Assembly: GCA_020634515.1 (NCBI GenBank)
Contig: JACKBL010000003.1
Location: 62,001-126,000 of the forward strand
Direction: 5' to 3'
Length of the DNA stretch: 64,000 nucleotides
From: Ardenticatenales bacterium
GTDB taxonomy: Bacteria; Chloroflexota; Anaerolineae; Promineifilales; Promineifilaceae
Shown piece by piece: positions 52,801 to 60,775 of the stretch; position 1 is the stretch's first letter; each line of letters opens with the position of its first letter. Under the pieces are notes generated by a model that saw nothing but the letters and a program-made list of their open reading frames with translations, ran no database searches and was not told the origin of the DNA. A program made the position numbers and the translations under genes.

Positions 52801-54183
52801 CTTTTCATTGCGCACGATCACATCAGGCGCGCCCAGTTCCAAGAGGCGCTTGAGACGATTGTTGCGGTTGATGACACGGCGATAGAGGTCGTTCAGGTCG
52901 GACGTGGCGAAGCGGCCACCGTCCAACTGCACCATGGGGCGCAGATCGGGCGGGATCACGGGCAGCACGGTAAGAATCATCCACTCCGGGCGGTTGCCGC
53001 TCTTGCGCAGCGCCTCCACGACTTGTAACCGCTTCGTGGCTCGCTTGGCCGCTTGCTTGGAACGGGTGGTGCGGACTTCGCGCCACAGATCGTTCGCCAG
53101 CTTATTCAGATCCATGTTCTTCAGGATTTCGTAGAAAGCCTCGGCCCCCATGTCGGCGCGGAATACATTGCCAAACTTCTGTTTCAGCTCGCGGTATTCG
53201 GTTTCGTTGAGAAACATCATTTGCGCAATGCTTTCCAACTGCTCCCGATTGGCCTGGGCCTGTAGGTGCAGGCGGGCGCGCTTCTCGTCGAGTCGGTCCT
53301 GCATAGAACCACTGGCGGAAGCGATTTCCTGGCGCAGGTTTTGCAGTTCGGTCTGGAGTTCGGCGAATTCACGGGCGCGGTCTTCGGCGTTTTCTTGCTG
53401 CACCAGGGTGAGGCGGTCGGCGGTCACATCTTGCAGCATGACGACGTGGGCGCGGACGATGGTTTCACCTTTGCCGGCAATTACCCGATCTCCCAGCTTC
53501 AACTCTTCCGCGGCAATGGAGCCAAGCATGTTCTGTAACCGCTGTTCGAACACCTTTGCTTCGCGCACAAGCTCATCCGTGTGCCGGGATTCCATCTCGT
53601 CATAGCGCGCATTGAGACTCTCCAACTGCGCTTCGATGGCAGCGCGACGTTCGGCCAGTTCGTTTGTCTCTGTGTCCAGTTCCGCCTGTAGTTCATCTTC
53701 CAACTTCAGTTCCGCTTCCACCAATTCGTCTTCGAGTCTTCTCAGAGCGCGTTGGCGTGCATCTTCATCCACGCTGGTGATCACGTATTGGGCAAAATAG
53801 AGGACACGGTCGAGGTTGCGGCGGGAGATATTCAGCAGCAAACCCATGTGGCTGGGGACACGGCGCGTATACCAGACGTGGGCCACCGGGGCGGCCAGTT
53901 CAATGTGCCCCAGGCGCTCACGCCGCACCGATGAGCGGGTGATTTCCACACCGCACTTGTCGCAAATGATCCCCTTGTAGCGCACATTCTTGTATTTGCC
54001 GCAGTAGCACTGCCAGTCACGCTGCGGGCCAAAAATCGCTTCGCAAAACAAGCCATCCTTTTCCGGTCGCAGGCGGCGATAGTTGATGGTCTCGGGCTTG
54101 GTCACTTCCCCATATGACCAGGATTTGATTTGCTCCGGGGATGCTAAACTGATACGTAAGGAACGAAATTCTGTCGTCTCCAC
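49861..54183 (-). CDS. rpoC: DNA-directed RNA polymerase subunit beta'
   Basis: The 1440-residue protein begins METTEFRSLRISLASPEQI. The N-terminal zinc site is in CYCGKYKNVRYKGIICDKCG, the catalytic NADFDGDQM is at 623-631, and the second zinc cluster is near CELNQGICAKCYG. Residues about 145-320 form a long charged coiled coil (RRLEDELVEAELKLEDELQA and onward) inserted in the N-terminal region. The gene is usually joined to rpoB; here the upstream side is 580 bp of leader and then a divergent gene, so rpoB must be elsewhere. Tandem promoters and an attenuator-like hairpin precede it. Confidence 0.97.
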   Translation of the reverse strand: METTEFRSLRISLASPEQIKSWSYGEVTKPETINYRRLRPEKDGLFCEAIFGPQRDWQCYCGKYKNVRYKGIICDKCGVEITRSSVRRERLGHIELAAPVAHVWYTRRVPSHMGLLLNISRRNLDRVLYFAQYVITSVDEDARQRALRRLEDELVEAELKLEDELQAELDTETNELAERRAAIEAQLESLNARYDEMESRHTDELVREAKVFEQRLQNMLGSIAAEELKLGDRVIAGKGETIVRAHVVMLQDVTADRLTLVQQENAEDRAREFAELQTELQNLRQEIASASGSMQDRLDEKRARLHLQAQANREQLESIAQMMFLNETEYRELKQKFGNVFRADMGAEAFYEILKNMDLNKLANDLWREVRTTRSKQAAKRATKRLQVVEALRKSGNRPEWMILTVLPVIPPDLRPMVQLDGGRFATSDLNDLYRRVINRNNRLKRLLELGAPDVIVRNEKRMLQEAVDSLIDNSQRGKALSRRGRRELKSLSDMLKGKKGRFRRNLLGKRVDYSGRSVIVVGPNLKLGQCGLPKTMALELFRPFVISKLITYEYASNVKGARRVIERQPPEVWEVLEEVITDHPILLNRAPTLHRLGIQAFMPVLVEGKAIQLHPLVCSAFNADFDGDQMAVHVPLSQKAIGEAKELMMATRNLLKPSDGRPIVGPSKDMVLGIYYLTVMHGGLKGEGKMFSNMDEVERAYDLGYIDLHAKIELYTDTYFDDNNRRYEDGQAHRRVITTCAGRVIFNRTLPAEMRFINRLLDKGAVNDLVNQVYRRLGDDATIDMVDAIKDLGFKYATRSGVTIAVSDLTVPEERTAILDNARQRVEMIDRQYRRGLLTEDEQYQRTIEQWNDAKAQVEEAVRGAMDPLGPVTVMALSGSTKGGFGPITQLAGMRGLMADPQGRIIAVPIQSNFRQGLSALEYFISTHGSRKGLADTALRTADAGYLTRRLVDVAQDVIVMADDCGTNKGIMIRRTDNFGKETMSERLFGRFAAGPVTHPRTGELLADTGHLYTEELADKIDAAGVQEAKVFSPMTCELNQGICAKCYGLDMARGQVVEMGSAVGIMAAQSIGEPGTQLTLRTFHTGGTASASGDITQGLPRVEELFEARQRPKGEAVMTEISGMVEIRIIDGVRHVFVTDSKVLEDRYDVLPGWMVRVSDGDGVEMGEVLAQHNENEDEFMPARHPGRVVMDQEGLRVVWESKDERDNEIPAGTRLLVTEGQDVSAGDQLTEGSKNPHRILEILGRDAVTNYLLREMQAVYRPQGQNINDKHFEVIIRKMLSKVVVTASGDTEMLPGELAEATTFSTINEEIVAEGGEPAAAQPVLLGITKAALTTDSFLSASSFQHTIKVLAGAAIAGKEDKLIGLKENVIIGKLIPAGTGFYQFGRNQPPEEEASALEAAEGEQRAPFLIDDNVPDEVLASLTPGLRDESALLDAE

Positions 54184-54541
54184 CAGGTGACCTCCACTAG
54201 AATTGTTTAGGACTCAACTACCAAACACGGCGACGTAGGTAGAAGAGTTGTCGGGTTATTCCATGCCAGGAACGCCAAGAATTCAATGGCGAATGAACCC
54301 GCAAGCCGATTCCAGAATCGTCGTACAAAATGTGTGAAGTAAGAAAGTTCTCCCTGCCACGGTTTGTCATCCTGTCTCTGGTTGACAGGGACAAAACGAG
54401 ACTCGAACAGGCCGCGGTGAAGCCTGGCCGCGCAAACTTGAGAAGGGTTCTCCGACGGCAACTGTCACTTCAAATGTGGGAACGGATGTACTGAAGGTGC
54501 AATCACTCCCAAAACATGGACCGCGCGTAAACACAGAAAAA

Positions 54542-54569
54542 GAGCGTATGGCACGGTTAGCCAACGCTC
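54542..54569 (-). promoter_or_regulatory. Attenuator-like hairpin in the rpoC leader
   Basis: On the minus strand GAGCGTTGGC and GCCATACGCTC form a stem followed by TTTTTC. It lies between the two promoters and the rpoC start, about 360 nt ahead of the coding region, so read-through could be regulated. A plain terminator for an unseen upstream transcript is the alternative. Confidence 0.5.
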
Positions 54570-54618
54570 CTACACGTGTTGGAAGGGAGTATACTTTTTT
54601 TGGACGCCCACATAGCGT

Positions 54619-54646
54619 ATTATATCGGTAAACTTGAATACGTCAA
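54619..54646 (-). promoter_or_regulatory. rpoC promoter P2 (proximal)
   Basis: On the minus strand TTGACG is followed after 16 bp by TATAAT. It lies about 440 bp ahead of rpoC, upstream of the leader hairpin. No gene is seen in 54184-54765; small frames there have no family sequence. Confidence 0.6.
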
Positions 54647-54705
54647 ATGAACTTGGTCAAAATTACCATGAGAAATTGGGGTTTCGTGGTACACTCGAAT
54701 TGAGT

Positions 54706-54734
54706 ATTATAGCATCTCGTTGGTAAAATAACAA
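54706..54734 (-). promoter_or_regulatory. rpoC promoter P1 (distal)
   Basis: On the minus strand TTGTTA and TATAAT are 17 bp apart, with a TGC extended -10. It is a near-consensus sigma-70 promoter 80-90 bp upstream of P2. Confidence 0.65.
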
Positions 54735-54765
54735 GAAAGTTCGCGGTTGGCGACGGCGCGGCTCC

Positions 54766-56442
54766 GTGACGAACACACCTGGGATAGTGACGAAGATGGT
54801 TCCTCAGTGGCATCAAGAGGATTTGGTCAAGCTGATACGCAGGCGGTATCCGCTGTGGGATGGTTTTGCGCATCCTCCGTTTGTGGCGGATGAGGTGGAC
54901 TATAAGCGACAGAGCGCGGAGAAGGCGCAGGCGTGGTTGTCGGCGACGGCGTGGCAGGGGTTGTTAAATGAGCAGGCTTATGAGGAATTGATACGGCGAC
55001 TGCAGCGGTTGGGGGGTGATAACAATTTGCTCTGGCGCAGCGTGCCGGCAAAAAGCGACCTGAGCATCCTCCTGGCTCCCCACTTGAACAAGGCGGAATT
55101 CTGCGTGGTGATGCGGGATTTGCTGTACGGCGGCGATCCCTCGCCGCGACGGCTACAGCGGTTTGTCGCGTACACGCAGCGGCACGAATTGCCGGCAAAA
55201 TGGACCTTCCCCACCTACTTCCTCTTCCTGCTACACCCGCAAACGGAGATGTTCGTGAAGCCGGACATTGCCCGCTGGTTTTTGCGGTTCATGGGGGCGG
55301 GGGATTTGTACCAGAGTCGGCCAGATGGGGAGGTGTATGCCGGCATTCTCGCCCAAGTCCACGCCCTACAAAACAGCCTCGCCGACTTCGGTCCCCGCGA
55401 CATGATCGACATGCAGAGCTTCATCTGGGTTTGCGCGCGGGAAAGCCGGGCACGCACGAGCGGCTTAAAGAGCCGTGATCAGATTGAACTGGACGTGCCG
55501 CCAACCGTGTACACAATTCCTGCCGCCACGGGCATGGTTCTGCGCGAGGAAAATGAGGAAGAAGGCGGGGCGGACGAGGATGAGATGATGGAAATGCCGG
55601 CACAAAATCCCCCCTACTCCCTCGCCGAATGCGCCGCCGACACCTACCTGGACGAAGCGCAACTGGCGCTCTGGGTGAACGGCATCGAGCGCAAGAAACA
55701 GGCCATCTTCTATGGTCCGCCGGGAACGGGCAAGACGTTTGTGGCGCGCAAACTGGCGCAACACCTGGTCGGCGGCAGCGACGGCCTGGTGGAGATGGTA
55801 CAGTTCCACCCGGCTTACGCCTACGAAGATTTCGTGCAGGGCATCCGCCCACAAACGATGGGCGGCGAGGGTGTTAGCTATGCCTGGTCGGATGGTGCCT
55901 TCCTCCGTTTTTGCGCGGCAGCGGCCGGGCGGCGGGGACGTTGCGTGTTGATCATTGACGAGATCAACCGCGCGGATCTGGCGCGCGTCTTCGGCGAGTT
56001 GTTGTATCTGCTGGAGTACCGCGACGAGTCCGTGACGTTAGCCGGGGGACAATCCTTCCGCATCCCGGCCAACGTACGCCTGCTTGGCACGATGAACACG
56101 GCAGACCGCTCCATTGCCGTGGTGGACTATGCGCTGCGCCGCCGCTTTGCCTTTATTGGACTGTGGCCGGATTATGCGGTGCTGCGCCGGTATCATGCCG
56201 GCACAAACTTTGACCCACGCGGCCTGATCACGGTGCTGCAACAACTGAACAGCCAGATCAACGACCCCCACTATGCTGTGGGCGTCTCCTATTTCTTGCG
56301 CCCCGACCTGGCATCGGAATTAGCCGACATCTGGCGGATGGAGATTGAGCCTTATCTGGAGGAGTATTTCTTCAACCAGGCGGATCAAGTGGCGGCGTTT
56401 CGCTGGTCCGAGGTAGAAGCGGCACTGTTGCCCGCGCGCTGA
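54766..56442 (+). CDS. McrB-like AAA+ ATPase with unique N-terminal region
   Basis: A GTG at 54766 is the first start (558 residues); an ATG at 54796 is possible. Residues 1-270 are a helical region I do not recognise. An acidic linker follows (EENEEEGGADEDEMMEM), then an AAA+ domain of the McrB branch: Walker A FYGPPGTGKTF (317-324), VQFHPAYAYEDFVQGIRP, Walker B VLIIDEINRADLARVFGEL and sensor LLGTMNTADRSIAVVDYALR. McrB motors normally work with the nuclease McrC, but no McrC gene is adjacent. The 3' end overlaps the convergent gene by 58 bp. Confidence 0.82.
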   Translation: MTNTPGIVTKMVPQWHQEDLVKLIRRRYPLWDGFAHPPFVADEVDYKRQSAEKAQAWLSATAWQGLLNEQAYEELIRRLQRLGGDNNLLWRSVPAKSDLSILLAPHLNKAEFCVVMRDLLYGGDPSPRRLQRFVAYTQRHELPAKWTFPTYFLFLLHPQTEMFVKPDIARWFLRFMGAGDLYQSRPDGEVYAGILAQVHALQNSLADFGPRDMIDMQSFIWVCARESRARTSGLKSRDQIELDVPPTVYTIPAATGMVLREENEEEGGADEDEMMEMPAQNPPYSLAECAADTYLDEAQLALWVNGIERKKQAIFYGPPGTGKTFVARKLAQHLVGGSDGLVEMVQFHPAYAYEDFVQGIRPQTMGGEGVSYAWSDGAFLRFCAAAAGRRGRCVLIIDEINRADLARVFGELLYLLEYRDESVTLAGGQSFRIPANVRLLGTMNTADRSIAVVDYALRRRFAFIGLWPDYAVLRRYHAGTNFDPRGLITVLQQLNSQINDPHYAVGVSYFLRPDLASELADIWRMEIEPYLEEYFFNQADQVAAFRWSEVEAALLPAR

Positions 56443-57398
56443 CGGCGGCGGACCAGCCACCCGACCGGCGGCATCAACAAGAGGAACAGCGAGAACAGGA
56501 GGAAGGGCGGCCAGGAAGGGGAGATGCCGGCAAAATCGCTCAGGCCAACACTCGTCGGGGCAGTTGTCAGGCTGCCCGCCTTGATGAAAACCGCCGAGTC
56601 CCCCACGTCGTCCGTGGCATCGGCTATCGCCAGCTTGAGGTGATTGACGGCAAACGGCGTCACCTCGGCCACGCAGGTGAGCACAACGGTGACGCCGTCC
56701 ATCTCCGTGTCCAGAGGAGCACCCACAGACAGCGCGTTGTTACGAAAGAGTTCAGGATGATGGGGTGTGGGATCTTCGCCGGGTTGGGGATTGCCGGCAT
56801 TCACACTGTTCACCGACACAGGCCCCCCCTCTACCGTCGCGCAATTGTCACCATTTACGAAAAAAGCAAAGACGTCGTTGAACTCCGTGTTGGCATACTC
56901 GTTGTACTCCTCTGAAGCAAAAACATAACGGAAATAGACCCACGGCGCGTCAGGAATAAAGTCAAATGACAACGTCACCGCGTCAAAGGTCGGATGCCCC
57001 GCCAACGCCGTCAGATCCGCGTCACCGGCGGCCTGATTTTCACTACTCGTGGTTTCCCACAGATTGGGACCGACCACACTTCGCGCCGCCCCCGTGCTCA
57101 ACACAATGCCCGTCGAGAATCCTACAGCCCCCGCGGCACTAACAAAAACCGCTCCTGCCTCAGCAACACCCTGATATTGCACATCAGACACGGAAACACC
57201 GCTGCCGACCAACATTTCCGCCAGGCCGGCCGCTGTCTGGCCTGTCGTTAAATCAGCAACCGTCCAGGTCGTGGACACGGCTTCTTTATCCAGGGGTAGC
57301 GGTTGGCGCTGCGCCACAGCCATTCCCCCGCCCACGAACGCCAGACAAAACGCCAACAGACTCGCCCCCACCCACCGCCTGCGTGTCCCGTTGTTCAC
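56385..57398 (-). CDS. Choice-of-anchor-L family surface protein
   Basis: The 337-residue protein has a signal peptide (residues 1-29, ending AVAQ). A domain with FRYVFASEEYNEYANTEFND is the signature of choice-of-anchor L proteins. A C-terminal helix (FLLFSLFLLLMPPVGWLV) with a basic tail (RRRQRAG) would retain it in the membrane. It is probably a calcium-binding or adhesive surface protein. Its 3' end overlaps the McrB-like gene tail to tail. Confidence 0.8.
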   Translation of the reverse strand: MNNGTRRRWVGASLLAFCLAFVGGGMAVAQRQPLPLDKEAVSTTWTVADLTTGQTAAGLAEMLVGSGVSVSDVQYQGVAEAGAVFVSAAGAVGFSTGIVLSTGAARSVVGPNLWETTSSENQAAGDADLTALAGHPTFDAVTLSFDFIPDAPWVYFRYVFASEEYNEYANTEFNDVFAFFVNGDNCATVEGGPVSVNSVNAGNPQPGEDPTPHHPELFRNNALSVGAPLDTEMDGVTVVLTCVAEVTPFAVNHLKLAIADATDDVGDSAVFIKAGSLTTAPTSVGLSDFAGISPSWPPFLLFSLFLLLMPPVGWLVRRRQRAGNSAASTSDQRNAAT

Positions 57399-57512
57399 AT
57401 TTTATCCCTCCCACAAGAAAACTGGTCAGCCAACAGGATAACGTCCAGTTCGTGGTCGTCCTTAGACAGCAGGCCAATTCCTGCGCATAACGGATGGTCA
57501 CGTCGTCTCAAG

Positions 57513-58547
57513 TTACATCATTTCAAAGAGATAATCTCTAGCCATGTCCAGTCCCGGCAGGGAGGGTACCACCTTCAAACGTAAGGGAAGATACTCTTGC
57601 AGCAACACCAGATATTCATGAATGAGCGGGCTGGCCAGCCGAATCTCCCGCGGCAACTCGTTTAGGCGGCCAAACATGTGCATGAGTTGGTTGGGAATAT
57701 CGGCCAACAGGTCGGGCCAGGTCGTCTTGATGGTCATCATACTGTTGCCCAAGATTATGCCGCTGCCGGCATCTACGCACAGCAGCATGTAAGGGTAACA
57801 AGGCCGCTCATCTTCATTATCCTGAAGCCCCATCGGCAGCCAGAAGAAATCGATTTCTACTTTCTTCCGGCGGACCGGCAGATTCTTACAATGGGCCAAA
57901 AGTGCCTCATCCAGGTAAGCATACCTGGCCGGAGGAGCAAAGACCGCCATTTGTTGCCAATCATCCCGCCACAACCAACCGTCCCCGGTCGCCTCAGGCA
58001 CGCGAATAAGCCGAGCCGCCGCCTCATCAAACCTCCCCAGCCAATCCGGGTTGGCGCGCACGCGCTCGGTCACGTCTATCACCTGCGGCAGCGCATGAAT
58101 CATGAAGCGCGCCTCGTCCGCCGTCAGCCGCCAGGGAGCATAACCGGCCATAAAGCTGCGAAATAGGGGCCAGGCACCGCGACCGCGGAATTTCAGCCCG
58201 GACTCTTTGATGACACGATAATCGTCGGGTCGCAACATGTTACGGTCTTCAAAGGAAAGCTGCAACTGCCGTGTATTCAGCAAAAACTCAGGAGTAACTT
58301 GTTCCTGGTTCTCCTGCATGAACACATAACGGCTGAGTGCTTCTTCGCCGAGGTAAAACCCAATGGCGCAATGTTCTCCCAACATTCCCATGATGCTGGC
58401 GTAGTTTATCTCTCCCGTTTCGGGGTCCTCAACGCCAAAAATCTGGTCTTCGTACATCCATTGCCAGGGGGACAACGCCTTCAACTGGCGCGCCAGTTCC
58501 AGTAGTTGCCACCATTGGTCATGGCTAGGACGATCAGGATGATTCAT
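57513..58547 (-). CDS. Protein of unknown function, DUF6930/DUF7309-like
   Basis: The 344-residue soluble protein starts behind GGAGAGTAAC. Residues 15-90 read LKALSPWQWMYEDQIFGVED and GMLGEHCAIGFYLGEEALSR, which I associate with DUF7309. The second half (VRRKKVEIDFFWLPMG, CYPYMLLCVDAGSGIILG) resembles DUF6930. No catalytic motif is obvious. It directly precedes no co-directional partner except the anchor-L gene 114 bp downstream. Confidence 0.65.
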   Translation of the reverse strand: MNHPDRPSHDQWWQLLELARQLKALSPWQWMYEDQIFGVEDPETGEINYASIMGMLGEHCAIGFYLGEEALSRYVFMQENQEQVTPEFLLNTRQLQLSFEDRNMLRPDDYRVIKESGLKFRGRGAWPLFRSFMAGYAPWRLTADEARFMIHALPQVIDVTERVRANPDWLGRFDEAAARLIRVPEATGDGWLWRDDWQQMAVFAPPARYAYLDEALLAHCKNLPVRRKKVEIDFFWLPMGLQDNEDERPCYPYMLLCVDAGSGIILGNSMMTIKTTWPDLLADIPNQLMHMFGRLNELPREIRLASPLIHEYLVLLQEYLPLRLKVVPSLPGLDMARDYLFEMM

Positions 58548-58548
58548 G

Positions 58549-59748
58549 TTACTCTCCGTGAAGTATGCTAGACGTCACTTTCCCGTCAGGGGCAAAATGG
58601 CGCAGACGCGCAGCCGCCTGGCGCAGGGTTTCGTCCGCTTTGCAGAAGGCGAAGCGGGCCAGATGCGCGCCATCGCCAGGGCGGTGGTAGAAGGCGCTGG
58701 GGGGGATGGCGGCGACGCCAGTTTGTGTGGTAAGATGCCGGCAAAACCCAACATCATCCCCAAATCCTAAGCCATCAATCCGCGCCATGACGAAGTACGT
58801 CCCTTGCGGTGTAATGGGGCGTAACCCCACCTCCGCCAGCGCCGCTCGTAGAAAATCCCGCTTTTGCTGATATTGACGCGCCAGTTCCGTATAATAACCC
58901 ATCCCGTCCGCCATCTCCAACGCCACGGCAGCCGCCTCCTGCAACGGCGCGGCCCCGCAAAACGTCATGAACTGGCGCATTCGGAACATCGCTTGCAACA
59001 GATCCGCCGGTCCCACAGCCCATCCCACTTTCCAACCCGTGACGCTAAACGTCTTCCCCAGGCTGGAAACCGTCACCGTGCGGTCAAACATGCCGGGCAA
59101 TGTGGCAACAGGCGTATGCGCCAATCCATCAAACAGGATGTACTCATACACCTCGTCGGCCAGTACCAGCACATTGTACTCCTGGCACAACGTCGCAATC
59201 ATCTCCAACTCCGCCAATGTGAACACCTTGCCCGTGGGATTATGGGGCGTATTCAGCACCAGCAGCCGCGTGCGCGGCGAAAACAGCGCCGCCAGCGTCT
59301 CCGGTTCGATGGTCCACGCCGGGGGGCGCAAAGTGTAGTAACGGGGAACGCCGCCCGCCAGTTGCACGGCGGGCACGTAGGAGTCGTAGGTCGGTTCAAA
59401 CAGGATGACTTCGTCTCCAGGATTGATCAGGCCGAGAATGCCGGCAAAAATCGCCTCCGTAGCGCCATGTGTCACCTGTACTTCGCGGTCGGGGTCAAGG
59501 GAAAGGGCATAGTGGCGGGCCATTTTGCCGGCAATCGCCCGACGCAATCGCGGCCGTCCCCAAGGGGGCGCATACTGGTTCACGTCCGCGGCAATCGCCG
59601 CCCGCGCCGCCTCCTTCAGAAAATCAGGCGCGGCAAAATCGGGGGATCCCTGCCCCAGGTTAATCGCCTGGTGCTGATTCGCCAGGCTGGTCATTTCGCT
59701 AAAAATCGTCGTGCTAAAATGGGCAACGCGGTCAGCCATGCGTAACAT
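58549..59748 (-). CDS. Class I/II PLP aminotransferase (kynurenine/glutamine transaminase K-like)
   Basis: The 399-residue protein starts behind AAAGGAA. Family features are INLGQGSPDFAAPDFL, NTPHNPTGKVF, the PLP-contacting Asp/Tyr in LADEVYEYILFD, and the Schiff-base Lys in SSLGKTFSVTGWKVGW. The nearest recalled relatives are methionine or kynurenine-oxoglutarate aminotransferases. A nitrilase-family gene starts 218 bp away in the opposite direction and may encode the omega-amidase partner. Confidence 0.88.
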   Translation of the reverse strand: MLRMADRVAHFSTTIFSEMTSLANQHQAINLGQGSPDFAAPDFLKEAARAAIAADVNQYAPPWGRPRLRRAIAGKMARHYALSLDPDREVQVTHGATEAIFAGILGLINPGDEVILFEPTYDSYVPAVQLAGGVPRYYTLRPPAWTIEPETLAALFSPRTRLLVLNTPHNPTGKVFTLAELEMIATLCQEYNVLVLADEVYEYILFDGLAHTPVATLPGMFDRTVTVSSLGKTFSVTGWKVGWAVGPADLLQAMFRMRQFMTFCGAAPLQEAAAVALEMADGMGYYTELARQYQQKRDFLRAALAEVGLRPITPQGTYFVMARIDGLGFGDDVGFCRHLTTQTGVAAIPPSAFYHRPGDGAHLARFAFCKADETLRQAAARLRHFAPDGKVTSSILHGE

Positions 59749-59966
59749 GGGCGTTCCTTTGAGAATAGTGGTCAGTGGATAGTTGCCAGTGGCCGGGAAT
59801 ACCGTTGATTCATCGTGCCGGCATTAACTGGCTATCACTTATCCAAACGCTCTGACTGCAAATGGTCCGCGCAACCTGTATACTTGGTAGGAGCAGGCCA
59901 GCACGCATCAAGGCAGTGTCTACATTATCTCTTAGCGCGGCACGATGTCAATTGGCGGAGGTAGGA

Positions 59967-60752
59967 ATGGCGTTGACAATTTCTTTGGGACAGATGGATG
60001 TGACGCTGGGGCAGCCGGAGAAAAATCTGGCCGTTGTCGCGGATATGACGGCGGAGGCGGCGCGGCGCGGCTCCGATCTGGTGGTTTTTCCTGAACTGTG
60101 GTCCACCGGGTATGATTTGGAAAATGCGGAACGGCACGCGGCGGCGATTGGCGAGGGCATTTTCGCGCAAACCGCCCGCCTGGCCCAACAACACCACATC
60201 CACATGCTCGGCTCCTGCCTCTCGCGGCTGCCCACCGGGGGCTACGGCAACACCGCCGTCTGGTTCACACCGACGGGCGCGGCGGGGGGCGTCTATAGCA
60301 AGGCGCACCTGTTCCGCCTGATGCAGGAGGAGCAATTTCTGACGGCGGGGCGGGAGCGCGCAGTAGTGCAAACCCCGTGGGGGCCGGCAGGCTTGACGAT
60401 TTGTTACGATTTGCGCTTCCCGGAGTTGTTCCGCGCTTATGCGTTGGCCGGGGCGAAGATGGTGTTCGTACCATCGGAATGGCCCCACCCCCGCCTCATG
60501 CACTGGCAAACCTTGCTCCGCGCCCGCGCCATCGAGAACCAGATGTTCGTCATCGCCTGCAACCGCGTGGGAGTCTCCAAGGAGACCCATTTCTTCGGCC
60601 ACTCGATGATCATTGACCCCTGGGGCGAAACGGTCGTCAGCGGACGCGAGGAGCCAACGCTGCTCACGGCCACCATCGATCCCGCGCTCGTAGAAAGCGT
60701 GCGCGCCAAAATCCCCGTCTTCGCCGACCGCCGCCCCGACCTCTACACCTGA
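59967..60752 (+). CDS. Carbon-nitrogen hydrolase (nitrilase family, omega-amidase-like)
   Basis: The ATG at 59967 follows GGAGGTAGGA; the longer frame lacks homology. The 261-residue protein has the catalytic triad Glu43 (FPELW), Lys112 (YSKAHLF) and Cys146 (TICYDLRFPE). The length and CYDLRFPE context fit Nit2/omega-amidase-type members that hydrolyse alpha-ketoglutaramate or related amides. The divergent aminotransferase would produce such ketoacid amides, giving a two-step salvage route by inference. Confidence 0.87.
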   Translation: MALTISLGQMDVTLGQPEKNLAVVADMTAEAARRGSDLVVFPELWSTGYDLENAERHAAAIGEGIFAQTARLAQQHHIHMLGSCLSRLPTGGYGNTAVWFTPTGAAGGVYSKAHLFRLMQEEQFLTAGRERAVVQTPWGPAGLTICYDLRFPELFRAYALAGAKMVFVPSEWPHPRLMHWQTLLRARAIENQMFVIACNRVGVSKETHFFGHSMIIDPWGETVVSGREEPTLLTATIDPALVESVRAKIPVFADRRPDLYT

Positions 60753-60775
60753 CCGCCGCCCGCCGCTTTCTCCCC

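Noticed and set aside
54207..54461. Small minus-strand frame in the rpoC leader
   Set aside because: No recognisable sequence or ribosome binding site, and it overlaps the leader.
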